64,000 bases of DNA, from assembly GCA_023634235.1 (NCBI GenBank), contig JAMKCF010000008.1:3477001-3541000 (forward strand). The letters run 5' to 3'. Below, one piece after another: positions 24,001 through 41,456 of the stretch. Below the pieces are notes generated by a model. That model was given only the letters and a program-made list of their open reading frames with translations, did no database searches and was not told where the DNA came from. Numbering within the stretch: the stretch's first letter is position 1; every line of letters starts with the position of its first letter. This DNA comes from Pisaster brevispinus (lineage: Eukaryota; Echinodermata; Asteroidea; Forcipulatida; Asteriidae). The position numbers and the translations under genes are program-made.

Positions 24001-24652
24001 CAAATTGCATATCAATCTCAAGAGAAAAACTCCATCTTGAAAGTAGTTCCGTTTATTTTTATGAATGAAACGATTAATATGGGTTTAATCTATATCCCTC
24101 CGCACCCCCAACCTCCCTATAGCGTTGTACACGTTGAGGTGGTCACAGTTCCCCATTAACAAAATGTGGCTGCGCGGTGAACAGCGCCCTCACTCGGTAG
24201 TGATTGACACTAATTTGATTATTTCAACTTTCAACTCAATTCAAAGTCAAGTGAAGATTTGTTAAATTTAAGTCAACAATGTTCCCACAACACCTTTCGG
24301 CCATTCAGCTAAAATCAACCAGGCGGATTGGCGATAAGGTCTATGGAGCCTGGAGGAAGGTTTATGTAACTAACCCATGTGAGTGAGTTGACTACATCAT
24401 TCATAATCATAGTTTGTTGTAACTCAACTCAATCAATCAAACAAACTGGTAAATTTCAATAAATTAGAAGAAAGTTTACATTTCTCACCTCACTAAATCG
24501 ATGCAATATTGTGAGTTATTTGTTGACACTGATTTCCGTTGAGAATTCGTAAAATTTCTGCTTAATTTTAGATAGTTCGTCATAAAAACTTTCTTGGAAA
24601 TCAACCTCGCGTGTCTTCCCATGGACGCCGCCATCTTGGAATGTTTTGACAT
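12058..24652 (-). CDS. NDUFAF6: NADH dehydrogenase complex I assembly factor 6
   Basis: Seven minus-strand exons: 24489-24652, 17757-17937, 16374-16472, 15991-16093, 14801-14934, 13083-13184 and 12058-12243 (stop). Together they give 969 nt, 322 aa, against about 333 aa in human. The family is the squalene/phytoene synthase-like fold, and the protein is needed for early assembly of complex I (ND1 module) in mitochondria. Recognised segments in order are [89 protein letters not shown] and FDIFHKH near the C-terminus. The N-terminus is rich in Arg, Lys and Ser with few acidic residues, as expected of a mitochondrial presequence. Two in-frame ATGs (24652 and 24634) compete for the start. The second, within AAGATGGCGGC, has the better context. 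Intron 1 (6.5 kb) hosts an intact transposase-like ORF on the same strand. The gene is divergently paired with GOT2. Confidence 0.93.
12776..13017. mobile_element. MITE of the GGGCCCAATTTCATAGAG family, copy 1
   Basis: It begins CTGGGCCCAATTTCATGGCT and ends with the inverted counterpart AGCTATAAAATTGGGCCC. The interior is rich in GCTTAC and GTAAGC words. It lies beside exon 6 of NDUFAF6 on the 3' side, in the last intron. Confidence 0.7.
13905..14180 (+). mobile_element. tRNA-Leu-type SINE, 3' body only
   Basis: Positions 13905-14180 match the body shared by the SINEs at 27990, 42681, 45604 and 61489: GTAATGCACGTAAAAGAACC, then ACTTGTCGTAAAGAG, then CACCACAGCACCTTGTAAAC, ending in a TTATTATTAT tail. 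The tRNA-like head is missing. It lies in an intron of NDUFAF6, antisense to the gene. Confidence 0.65.
17132..17331. mobile_element. MITE of the GGGCCCAATTTCATAGAG family, copy 2
   Basis: CTGGGCCCAATTTCATAGAG at the left end is mirrored by CTCTATGAAATTGGGCCC at the right end. The inner ends are GCTGCTTA and TAAGCAGC. It lies in NDUFAF6 intron 2 (between 16472 and 17757). Confidence 0.8.
17420..17725. mobile_element. Dispersed repeat fragment plus MITE copy 3
   Basis: 17420-17560 (GGCCTGGAATTACATGG ... GACCAGG ... CAACAGAGGCAATGGCC) is related to the 420-bp repeat at 36157 and 38434. 17567-17725 is a third GGGCCCAATTT...AAATTGGGCCC MITE. It abuts exon 2 of NDUFAF6, whose donor is about 30 bp away. 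Confidence 0.6.
18493..18793. mobile_element. MITE of the GGGCCCAATTTCATAGAG family, copy 4
   Basis: The left end CAGGGTCCAATTTCATAG and right end CTATGAAATTGGGCCCAG form terminal inverted repeats. Internal GCTTA and TAAGC words resemble those of the other copies. It lies in NDUFAF6 intron 1. Confidence 0.75.
19327..19413. repeat. Cluster of AGGTCA/TGACCT-like hexamers
   Basis: Within 90 bp there are repeated TGACCTTTGA and GGTCAAAGGTCA words in both orientations, including GGGTCAAAGGTCA, a direct repeat of half-sites with one base between. The cluster lies about 450 bp beyond the 3' end of the 981-codon ORF. It could be a simple repeat or part of the transposon end. A nuclear-receptor site is only a possibility. 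Confidence 0.35.
19774..22719 (-). CDS. Intact 981-aa intronless ORF, probable transposase or transposase-derived protein
   Basis: This is a single uninterrupted minus-strand frame in NDUFAF6 intron 1. The N-terminal third is basic with a predicted coiled coil (about residues 145-290) and a Cys/His-rich patch (HTDHCHHGH). The middle has LKYDGTT (Asp373), MTDRCVTND (Asp431) and, far downstream, ISGERKFA (Glu732), a spacing and wording reminiscent of RNase-H-fold DDE transposases such as hAT, where the Glu also sits in an S-E-R motif. CSMHPLDAF and [12 protein letters not shown] add Cys/His pairs. A highly charged helical stretch (about 780-830) precedes a Tudor/chromo-barrel-like C-terminus (about 918-976: [10 protein letters not shown]...WWTGTI...YKLEYA). 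I do not recognise a named family. No terminal inverted repeats were found by eye. An intact frame of this length implies recent activity or selection. Confidence 0.75.
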   Translation of the reverse strand: MPSSGEFIGPFCNALSLNTVNWKNELPAIESKDICNGLILELFHQLQKEGNNFESFISSLQLIYSADLSWLDSKKIKRSLSCLKNKRALLLKNRSKPHGTTNLDSFLGAAYSLPEQSHTQERLKVSNDPKKATCINGECPCSNIIEDLRSELRDKNSQLKKTKAKLKNVYSLIGKVRCPKHVLQTLKRKERSTLLWKKKYSKLRKESQTDKLSRRLKQHKDKVKVIRAKKNHILRKHKLHLVHKGKQNEHTDHCHHGHSQELRKANDYIKYLENKVNEEQEENEQGNIIQTKDGKSYSSSIREASYYLQDLGVSEHSTSDAIRTVIETTTNKKIGPLPSTSTQNRFSSEMKALSNKHVEEKLAGLTNLTLKYDGTTKSMGHLTEVEISSADNTFLLGVRQQVGGKAEDYVNTIKEVCGEDILSRVKNTMTDRCVTNDCVDRKLEEALDGDNKLNSFRCSMHPLDAFYHACENVLRSHEKAQVHPQPSQQMPYKKGPESSTHALLRAIDKLFHDLGCGCGRELREFLRSKGYTNSTELHDKTEVYFRLIGNRFNIFFLDAMLAFSYSKIIQDFFSKIRHPSNLLQVAVFNALKDGRCNVPMRALGLVGKYITGPWMRLVAQDLNILEMNPFYDEAVTKLSQWKADPNSMLSSTCSIFESIPLKEDIQLNDLINFSSDSEKKATESILQELLGAIESVIMRQLQTQLPGGDFWNPSQDLRAQASSTSAHNISGERKFAMVDAHIRKAPNSTIGKIEAKTIFKSNKTRGWLSAQNKSERKKNIMQSIALGRKERIANKEREILRRKRLRKRLEDMRMELTQREERQRLRQEHLIEDIMECGGLWTTKQEMERNIKNMGKGKLLSAVKAQINIHFKVLGSQSPKITFAKCTVEQLKEGLLRLIGEPVVQEKLELFHLLQSPDTIIGRNFTQKWEDDKGDEKWWTGTIASKSNGEYKLEYAADTRAYFLTPEEVLSDIVAGEMLLS
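23114..23248. repeat. tRNA-like core between 43-bp inverted arms
   Basis: 23114-23156 and 23206-23248 are inverted repeats with two mismatches. They enclose D arm, anticodon-arm and T-arm-like sequence (CAGTTGGTAGAGCGCC ... GTTCAAGTCCCGC). In the copy at 28747 the acceptor strand is GGCTGGA. Here it has been replaced by the mirror of the 3' end (GAGCGGGACT opposite AGTCCCGCTC), so the whole locus folds back. It is a member of the dispersed tRNA-like family and not a normal tRNA gene. Confidence 0.7.
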
Positions 24653-24928
24653 TAACACAAAAACAGCCGTCAACTTTTTAAATCGTAAAAATAGACGACG
24701 GTTTTATGCACGATCACAGATCGATCACGTACGCACGGCGTGCCGCAAACTTATTGTTAGCCATTCGCGAATGGGAAGCTGGGTGCTCGTTGGTTTAAGT
24801 ATAATCATTATGGAGATAAAATTTAAAAGTCAAGGTGTCAAAATATAGATGAACAAGCCGAATTGCGAATAAACTCGTATACCAGCAGATTTGGGATTTT
24901 CTCAGTTTCTGGACGAGTTACCGGGAAA
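24627..24928. promoter_or_regulatory. Divergent promoter of NDUFAF6 (-) and GOT2 (+)
   Basis: The two start codons face away from each other: NDUFAF6 ATG at 24652 or 24634 and GOT2 ATG at 24929, leaving about 280 bp. GCCGCCATCTTG at 24627-24638 is the reverse complement of the consensus YY1 site CAAGATGGCGGC and overlaps the second NDUFAF6 start codon, a placement known for YY1 in housekeeping genes. No TATA box is evident on either side. Both genes serve mitochondria, so co-regulation is plausible but inferred. Confidence 0.55.
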
Positions 24929-33427
<8,499 letters not shown>

Positions 33428-34782
33428 AGGCATGAAGAGGAATTATTCTTGTAGACCCCCCTTTCAAATGAGTCGTATAATAAATCTACCCAAGGTGCCG
33501 TTTGAGGAGACAAATGAAATCACTGTAAATCCCCTTTCAAGTTTGTGTCAACAGCACCTTGACTTAAATAAAAGTGCAGCCACGTTCTTCCAATCAGATC
33601 CATGTAAACCAAACTGAGGCTTGGAGGAAAATAGTCTGGTCCCTGTTTGGTATAAATCTGGATTCATTGTAATTGCAATAGACAAAGAATGTGACTTCTA
33701 AAGATGGCAGCAGCATGATAAAAGTCTATAGACCTTTCTTTCTGCGACCTCACAGCCATAATTGTTGCCAATAACACTCCGCAGTAACGACATCACCTTT
33801 GCTCAAAATACCCGGATGTCAGACAAATTTTCCACCTCTCACACAATCACCCACGCCGGAACGCAGTAGTTCATTTATATGCCATTAAACATAAAGCTTT
33901 TACGTGGGCGTACATTAGTGAAATTTGACACGTTGTCTGAGGTCCGGGCACTGAGCTTCTATCTTTTCAAGGGTTAACTCTAAAAGGGTAACTGGTAAGT
34001 CGCTTGACCTCATCAATAGTGATCCTATAGAGTTATGGGTAACTCTGTAATAGAACCTCATTGATGAGGTCAAGTGAGGTCGCAGCTACCGGTTACCCTT
34101 TAGAGTATACCAAAGTCTGTCATCAGCCTTTGGCAAAAATTGTTTGTCCGCCCATGGCCAACAACTTAATGCCATCATTTGCTTGGGGTCTCTACCCGCA
34201 TCCCAGTATTTTCCTATTTCCGAAGTAAATTTGCACTCATTCTTCCATGTTGTCAAGTTGAGTCTCTACAAACTCAGATGAGTTGTTAAATTGGGGAGCA
34301 GGAAAATATTGGAATGCATACTATGGCAATTTTTTGGAAACCATGGTTTAGGCTTGGGCGCTTTCTTAGGGATCATCCGCCGTTTGAAGCCCCATACCAA
34401 AAGAGCAGGCTTTCACAATTACCGACGAAACCTAAGCCGGCGCCTAAGCCCAAGCCGTGGTTTAGAAAAGTGCCTATAATACATGTGAAGATGAATGTAA
34501 TGGTCTGGTTCCCTGTCCCATAGGTATATGAAAATAGAGTATTAAAATGAAGAAATAAGTTTGTAGTATAATTTAAGAATGGCAATGTCCAGTTTTTCAG
34601 TATTTTAAAAATACTATAAGTTTGGTTGAGGTTTGATTTCAACAATGTACTCGACAGTAAATCACTATAGACGAATGCAGTAGTCAGCTTTGTGTATCCT
34701 TCATTAATAATCATGCCAGGCATGCCTCAATTTGAATGCTTGCTTCATAGATAAACATAATGTGTTGTTTGATTGTGTAGTC
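33428..34782. other. GOT2 3' UTR and repeat-rich spacer with two foldbacks
   Basis: After the GOT2 stop come two AATAAA signals. About 33711-33960 resembles sequence at 43380-43620 (GCTCAAAATACC, then GTCGGACAAAT or GTCAGACAAAT), a dispersed repeat. 33985-34105 is an inverted repeat (AAAGGGTAACTGGTAAGTCG, then TTGACCTCATCAAT, with both mirrored). 34329-34480 is another (AACCATGGTTTAGGCTTGGG, mirrored by CCCAAGCCGTGGTTTAG). No gene was seen. Confidence 0.55.
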
Positions 34783-36156
34783 ATGGCTAACATGGGTCGT
34801 TACGCCATTGGACGCTGTACTTACAGGTAAGCAAAGAGATTTCTTTGCTGTTTCAGTCATATGTCCACTGAATATTAACCTATTTCATCTGCGGTGGCAT
34901 TTTGAATATCCAATCCTAAACTAACTTGGGGTTATTTGCTGCGATCATTATAACAAGTTTTTTTTTAATGGCCTCTTGTTTCGACACAAGCAGATTCTTT
35001 CTCAAAGGCTAAAAGAGAAAGCCTTTTGAGCAAGACTCGACTACGGTCAAAACTTGAGGCCATTAAGATCATAACTTGATGGCATCTTGTTTGAAGTGTT
35101 AAGCTATTTTCCAATTTAAATGTGAATGACGGCTTCGATTTCATGAAGAGCCAAGGTTGAGCTTAACTGCAAATCAATCTTAATTGCTAAGCAGTGTGAT
35201 GTCACAATATAAATCACTATGGTGATACTGACAACTCATCTTAAGATGAATCTTAGTGCTTTGTGAAGTCCAGCCCAGGATATGCTGTATATGTAATATG
35301 TATTAAATGCTGAGTAGATGGATTACATCCAATTTCAGGTTCAACATTTTCACCGTCTGTTAATTATGAATGCAAGTGTACGTGCCCAATCTGCCAAGCC
35401 CATCAAAATTATTCTAAATCTTGCTGACAACCAGTCTGTTCTGTGCCCAACTCAAATCAACTCAAATTCGCAGTACAAAATGTCGGACAGACCACAGTAG
35501 CAATATACATGATGCATGACCCCTGTTATGCTTGGCATTTATTAACACAAAACTCCATTATTTCCACTTTAATCATTTTGGGTATACACGTCAGTCGTCC
35601 GACTGACTGCAAAAATATGAGGGCGCTCTGAAGTTGAAATGGGCGACAGAAACTGTCTGCGGTAAGCCAGTTTAGACAAATTTGGCGGATAGAGGTCATC
35701 CAACATGACGTGGTTATAAATTGTAAGTCTTTGATAGTCAGTGGTTTTTCTTGTTTTGAACAGTGAGAATGTAGTGCCAAGTATGCAACTGAATCAACTG
35801 TAATTACAACATAAAAAATAGTTAACTGATACAGATGTGAATAGTTCCGTTTAGAAGGGAGTTTCATGAATATTTAATTCACCTTTAACCCTTTCAGAGA
35901 CTAAGATTACATAGTCATCACCGTACATCCAGAAACTTATTCATTTTTCAAGTTTTACAGCGGACTATTTTCTGTGAAAATATCAAAACAAAACAAACTT
36001 TCTAAGTGGTTGAAAGTGTGGGACACAGATGTTCCATTGAGGGTGTCACCCTAGCTTTGACTTAATTTGTGGAGTCAACTTTTAAAATGTTTCTAAAACT
36101 GCCTACATTGTTGATTGAAAAAAGGATTCTCATTGAATAAATGTGTGAATTTAAGT

Positions 36157-36570
36157 TTAAATTCTTTGGAATATTGTATCATATTGTTCATTGGGAAAGT
36201 TCAGGCCTGGAATTTCATCTTTGAGAGGGCGAGGCCCTTTACTTTTTCTCAAAGGGCATTTCCATTGGAAATTAAATTAAAAGTCTATGGGAAACTTTTG
36301 AAGGGGCACCAAGGCCTAGGCCAGAGAAACAGAGGCCATGGCCCTTTGAAAAATGAAAATTGGTCACGACCATTTTCATTTTTCAAAGGGCACTTTCAGT
36401 AGGGAAATCTTGAAGTCTATGGGATGCTTTTGAAGGGGCACTGGGGTCAAGACCAGGGCAACAGAGGCCATACCTCCATGGCCTCTGCGCAAGCTCAGAC
36501 CTGAACGTTATCACTTTTAATACATTTCTCCAAGATTGAAGTTCTATAGAAAAAAAAAATTGCAATCAAG
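36157..36570. repeat. 420-bp dispersed repeat, copy 1
   Basis: It is nearly identical to 38434-38850 over its full length, beginning TTCTTTGGAATATTGTA and ending before GAAAAAAAAAATTGCAATC. It is made of two internal repeats of AAAGGGCA...AGTCTATGGGA...TTTTGAAGGGGCAC...CAACAGAGGCCAT. A third, diverged copy is at 17420-17560. Confidence 0.8.
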
Positions 36571-37566
36571 TTGTTACAAGTTACAAACGTGTGCTAGCTG
36601 AAATGATGCAGCAATGGTAACCGTATAAGACAAAAACTACACTAGCATTTAGCACCAGTTGCCCTGAACAATATATTTCCAGCTTGAAATGCTCCTTTGT
36701 TTGAGAATGATATCAAGCTGAACATTTGGGAGAAATATCTTTCCAGCATATTGAAGTTAAAGATTAATTGAAATTGTTTTCTGACACATTTCTTCTCAAG
36801 TTGTGAGTGATGGGTGAAGTTTGTGACAGTTTGTGAACTTTATCATATAGTATTACTCTTTCTGTGGTGTGATTTTAACGGGAGTGTCAATTTTTTCTTT
36901 TCAAACACCTATTCCGAAACCTGTTTCTTACTTTACATTGAGAGGACTGTTCAAATGTGAATTGATCAGAAACCCAAAGCCTCCCAGTAATCCTCCATAG
37001 AGGATGGATGGTCCACCATGTTTCCACAAGAAAACTTGCCCTGTAATTAGATAGATAGATAGAATGGTTTATTTATAAAAAAATACTCATCGGTCAGTTT
37101 GGAAGGCTGAGTTACAACAATTTTACATTTGAAAAAGGGAGGAATGAAGACAATGAACGTAAAAAGTAAAAAATAACAAAAAGTTTAAATCAAGAAAATC
37201 TAACAAAAGGTAAGTAAAAGAACGAGTAGCAATTATATAAGCTTATTATTGTGTGTCATGTATTACAAACATTAAAAATGGAAAAACATGGCTGATGCGA
37301 AAACAATTGTTTCACAGCTATTACTGCTTTAAAGATGGGTTTTGTTCCATACATTGGCCATTTACATAATCAGATTATTTTGGTACTGTTTGGTTCTGCA
37401 AATTATTGTACATGATGTTTACTCAGTCATGACATTATGTGTTTTAAAACGAGCTCTGAAGCCTAAATTTCTTGCAGGCACAAAGTGTACACAGCTCAAT
37501 GTTAGAAAACACAAAAATCTTAGCTTTTATGAAGATAGGGAGACTAATAGTTGTGACTGCCAACAT

Positions 37567-37630
37567 AGGGCTAGGTAGCTCAGTTGGTAGAGAACCGGCA
37601 GGTTGCAGGTTCAATTCCCTTTTCAGTCAT
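37567..37630 (+). repeat. tRNA-like element, internally deleted
   Basis: GGCTAGGTAGCTCAGTTGGT, then GAGAACCGGCAGG, then GCAGGTTCAATTCC: D arm and T arm are recognisable but the anticodon loop is deleted. It is flanked by CAACATA on the left and CTTTGTTCAACC on the right, as in other copies of this family. Confidence 0.6.
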
Positions 37631-38433
37631 TTTTTTTCTTTGTTCAACCAAAGTTGACTCTTTTATGAAGGTGGCAGCAAATAACTTTAATCATTGCTGA
37701 ATATAGGGGGTACATTTCATAACTTAATAGGTTTGTACAGTTCCTGATGGTGTTTTGAAGTCATAATACAAAATGTACTACATCTCATATTGACAACACT
37801 AGTTGATACGGTCAACTGTTGACCATGGTGGCGCTATCACAGAGCACACTAAATTCGACCACTACTTGTCCTCAACACTGTTTAGTTTGCTCTTTAGTTA
37901 AATATTCACCCCTTAGTCCCCGGTGTACCTTTGTTATTTTGTTTAAGATGCCATGTTTTCTTAAGCTACAATGAGTGAACACAAAAGAGTTGATGGGGGA
38001 GAGAGACTGTGCTGTGTGTAGCGTGTTTGTTCGCAATATTGATTATCAATATTGACACTTAAAGGAGATCGACTCCAGCCTGAACTCACATTGCATTTGA
38101 ACTCACACATATAGGAAAATGAGAGCTGTGGCTAAACCAGGCTACATTTTTTTGATCTTGCCAACATAAAGTTTGCAGGTTGCGTATCCATTACTATTGA
38201 TTAACACATGGATGATCACTTTCCGTTATTCATGCTGTCACGCATCCATGGTGAAATCCGCCATGATTTACAACAGCTGGGAAGTAACTGGAAAATAAAA
38301 CAACTTACTTTTTATAACAATGACTTTCATTAATCTTTGGACAGAAACTTCTCTACGTTTAACCCATGAATCATAGAGGTTTTTAAAAAATGGTAAGTTT
38401 GACATTTATATTATTCTGTGAAGAAAAAAAAAG

Positions 38434-38850
38434 ATTAAATTCTTTGAAATATTGTAGCATTTTGTTCATTGGGAAAGTTCAGGCCTGGAATTTCATCTTT
38501 GAGAGGGCAAGGCCCTTTACTTTTTCTCAAAGGGCATTTCCATTGGAAATTAAATTAAAAGTCTATGGGAAACTTTTGAAGGGGCACCAAGGCCTAGGCC
38601 AGAGAAACAGAGGCCATGGTCCTTTGAAAAAAGAAAATTGGTCAAGACCATTTGCGTTTATCATAGGGCACTTTCAGTAGGGAAATCTTGAAGTCTATGG
38701 GACGCTTTTGAAGGGGCACTGGGGTCAAGACCAGGGCAACAGAGGCCATACCTCCATGGCCTCTGCATAAGTTCAGACCTGAACGTTATCACTTTTAATA
38801 CATTTCTCCAAGATTGAAGTTCTATAGAAAAAAAAATTGCAATCAAGATT
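38434..38850. repeat. 420-bp dispersed repeat, copy 2
   Basis: Near-identical to 36157-36570 and in the same orientation, 2.28 kb downstream. The close similarity suggests a recent duplication or recent activity of the family. Confidence 0.8.
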
Positions 38851-41330
38851 GTAAATCAGTTATATTGGCTTGTGAATTTGGGGCGTCCCGTGCAGCTTTA
38901 ACATTGCAGTCGTTATATTGTATTTCAAGCAGAAACAGATGCATTTAAGAAACGCTTTTTGATCTCAATCCCAGGTAACCCTACTTTTACGTGGGATAAA
39001 AGTCTATTTTTCAAACAGGCCATGAGCGTTAGATTCTGATTCTAATAGGATTAGGAGGTAATCACTTTAATCCCTTACCCCCTCCTTAATAATGTGCGTC
39101 TGAGCCTCTCTTTGATCAGCTTCACTTAGAAGTGTTCCTTTTCTTAAGACATCCACTTGAAATCTTTCCACAGGTTGAGCCTCACCTGGGTGAACACAAA
39201 AACTGTTTGTCAAGAAAGTGAGTTTGGTTTCATCGCAGCAGTTTTGTTCTTCGTTTTCATCTGTTACTTTATGAGTGGAGGTCAGGTTTTATACCAACAT
39301 GGTATTCTGTCTTGGTGCTTGCAGAAGTTTTGTTCATCATCCGTCTGTTGCTTTGTATTGTAATTGGAGGTCGGGTTTTATACCATCATGGCATTCTGTC
39401 TTGAAATGTACAAAGTGTGAAGCTCTGAGGTCGGACGGAGAACTGAGCATTAAGCAACTTCACTGAGTTTTAACACAATGTTGTTGAAAAGTTGTACGCA
39501 TACTGTGTGGCATTGTATGGTAAGAAACCGATAGTAGCATTGACTCGATCTGCTTCACAATACACCAAGAGTGTTTGGATGGACTCCTCAGAAGTGCTTT
39601 GAGGAGCAGTGTCTACAACCCACAAACCATCCAACAAATGGTTTTATTGTCTTTTATCTGACTTAATTGATGCAAAAAGTGGTAAATTGGCCTCGCATTT
39701 TGACAATAGCAGAGTCTTCCTGTCAGGTTAGTCAAGCTAAATCCTAACCTCATGTCCAGTCCACTGAATATATGAACTGATTTCTGATCTCGGGTTAGCC
39801 TTTCATCAAATCCTTCTTGGTTTGGACAGCTTATGTTTCCTTGAAGCGAATGGAACTGGAGACCACACGTGCGTGGGGCGAAGCCAGGTTTCGAAACTCA
39901 CCACCTGCACGTGAGGGCTCCGGTTCCTGTCACTTCGCGGCTGCAAAGTTGTCCCAGCCAAGAAGTCCATGACAAAAAAGCCAGTCTTAAGTCGGCCAAC
40001 AATGAGGCTGCACATCATGAATATTTCATCCCCCTCTCTTGTCAAAATGAAATTTTAATGTCATCCTATATACTAGCAATTCCATCCAAGCCCTCTGCCA
40101 TCCTAATTAAACTTTCATATGCTTTTCTCATTAAAATTTTAACTGAGCTGATGTGCAAACTGTTTCTTTTGTTGCAGAGCATTCGATCAACTGCGTGGAG
40201 ATGGAAACAATTTTTCTGATGGGGGTGATGTGAGACGGTTGTCAGGTTCTTGCGGAAGCCATTTTGGAGCGTGCTCATGCATATCAGGAAGAATGGTTAC
40301 CATACATGACAGATAGCAATCTTGACTGTGTTGTTCACGTATTAAGCAGTCTTTTTAAAAGGGTAAGTTTTAGGAAAAATTGTCAATTGTGATATCTGTG
40401 AAGTATTTCTGGGTTGTTGTTTTTTTTTCAGTATTTTTTTATCACTGCTTTGAACAGTGGTTTTTGTGGATAAGCAGTGTGCCATTCTGTGAAGTGTAAT
40501 GATTTGTATTGTGGTGTTTAATTTTGTTTAACAATAAGGATTAACTGATAAGCTAGCAGTTTTCATATTTGGTTAACTTTGTAAACAAACTTTTAGAGTA
40601 ATCTTTCAATTGTTAATCTGTAAGATATTTCTTTGTTCTTTTGTATCAACGCTGTGAAAAAGTTTGAGTTTTATAAAAAAAGAAATGATTTGTTTCATGT
40701 TTAAAAAAATTTTAGCAAGAAAATTAATGTTTAAATTTGTATCGGGGATAAAGAATATCATTTGTATTTATTTACTCAAACAGTCTATGGATTAACTGAT
40801 AAGCTTATATTCACAGGCCATGTAAAGTAGCCCACCGGGCTAGTAAACTGCATTTTTACTTGCCCCCAGGCAGTTTCAGTAGCCCAGATGTTAAACATGT
40901 ATTGTCACAGATATATCTTTCTTATGTATTAATGGATGCGATCACATTTGTTTTATTGGTCAAATGAGGTAACATCCACGAAATAAGTTAAATCATTTTT
41001 AAATGTATTTTTCACACCTGAAAAGGAAGAACTATGAGCTATATAAACAAATAGGTTGCACATTTTAAAGTATCCCACAGGACAACTTGAGAAGTAGTGT
41101 TTACTAACTAGCCCATAGCAGATTTTACTTGACAATATATGCTGAGCTAGTGTTAAGGGTGAGCTCAGGTTCATACTAAATATATCTTACAGTTTCTTTT
41201 TTAAAATTGAGTCGTGCATTGTTTGCATGCCTTTTTTTCTCTCTAATGTATTTGAAGCTTGTTAATAAGTAAGTATTTTTAATTGATTTATTTTCTATTA
41301 ACAGAGAAGGTAGGTCTTAGTTAGACCAAA

Positions 41331-41456
41331 ATGCCTGCTGTCACAACTTGCGACAAAGATACACTGATACCAGCAAATAGAACATTGCAAGACACTGGTT
41401 TACACGAGTCTGTCCATGATGGCTTCAGCATTGAGGAGGGAACCAGTCATCAGTAA
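41331..41456 (+). CDS. Upstream ORF overlapping the CAP-Gly gene start
   Basis: This 41-codon frame, starting at ATG 41331 (MPAVTTCDKD...), stops at 41454-41456, 40 bases past the main ATG at 41416 and in a different frame. If transcripts include 41305 onward, scanning ribosomes meet this ATG first, so it could repress translation of the main frame. The alternative is that transcription starts downstream of it. Confidence 0.35.
   Translation: MPAVTTCDKDTLIPANRTLQDTGLHESVHDGFSIEEGTSHQ

Larger units (their letters stand above)
34783..41415 (+). other. Candidate 5' leader exons of the CAP-Gly gene, with short upstream frames
   Basis: Three splice-bounded segments could form the leader: one ending at 34826 (TTACAG|GTAAGC), 40178-40362 (acceptor TTGTTGCAG, donor AAAAGG|GTAAGT) and one starting at 41305 (acceptor TTCTATTAACAG). 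Joining the first two from ATG 34783 gives a small frame (MANMGRYAIGRCTYR...) that stays open for about 59 codons and stops at 40316. Whether this is a small gene, an upstream ORF or chance is undecided. The remaining 5-kb intron is repeat-rich with no other coding signal. Confidence 0.3.
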
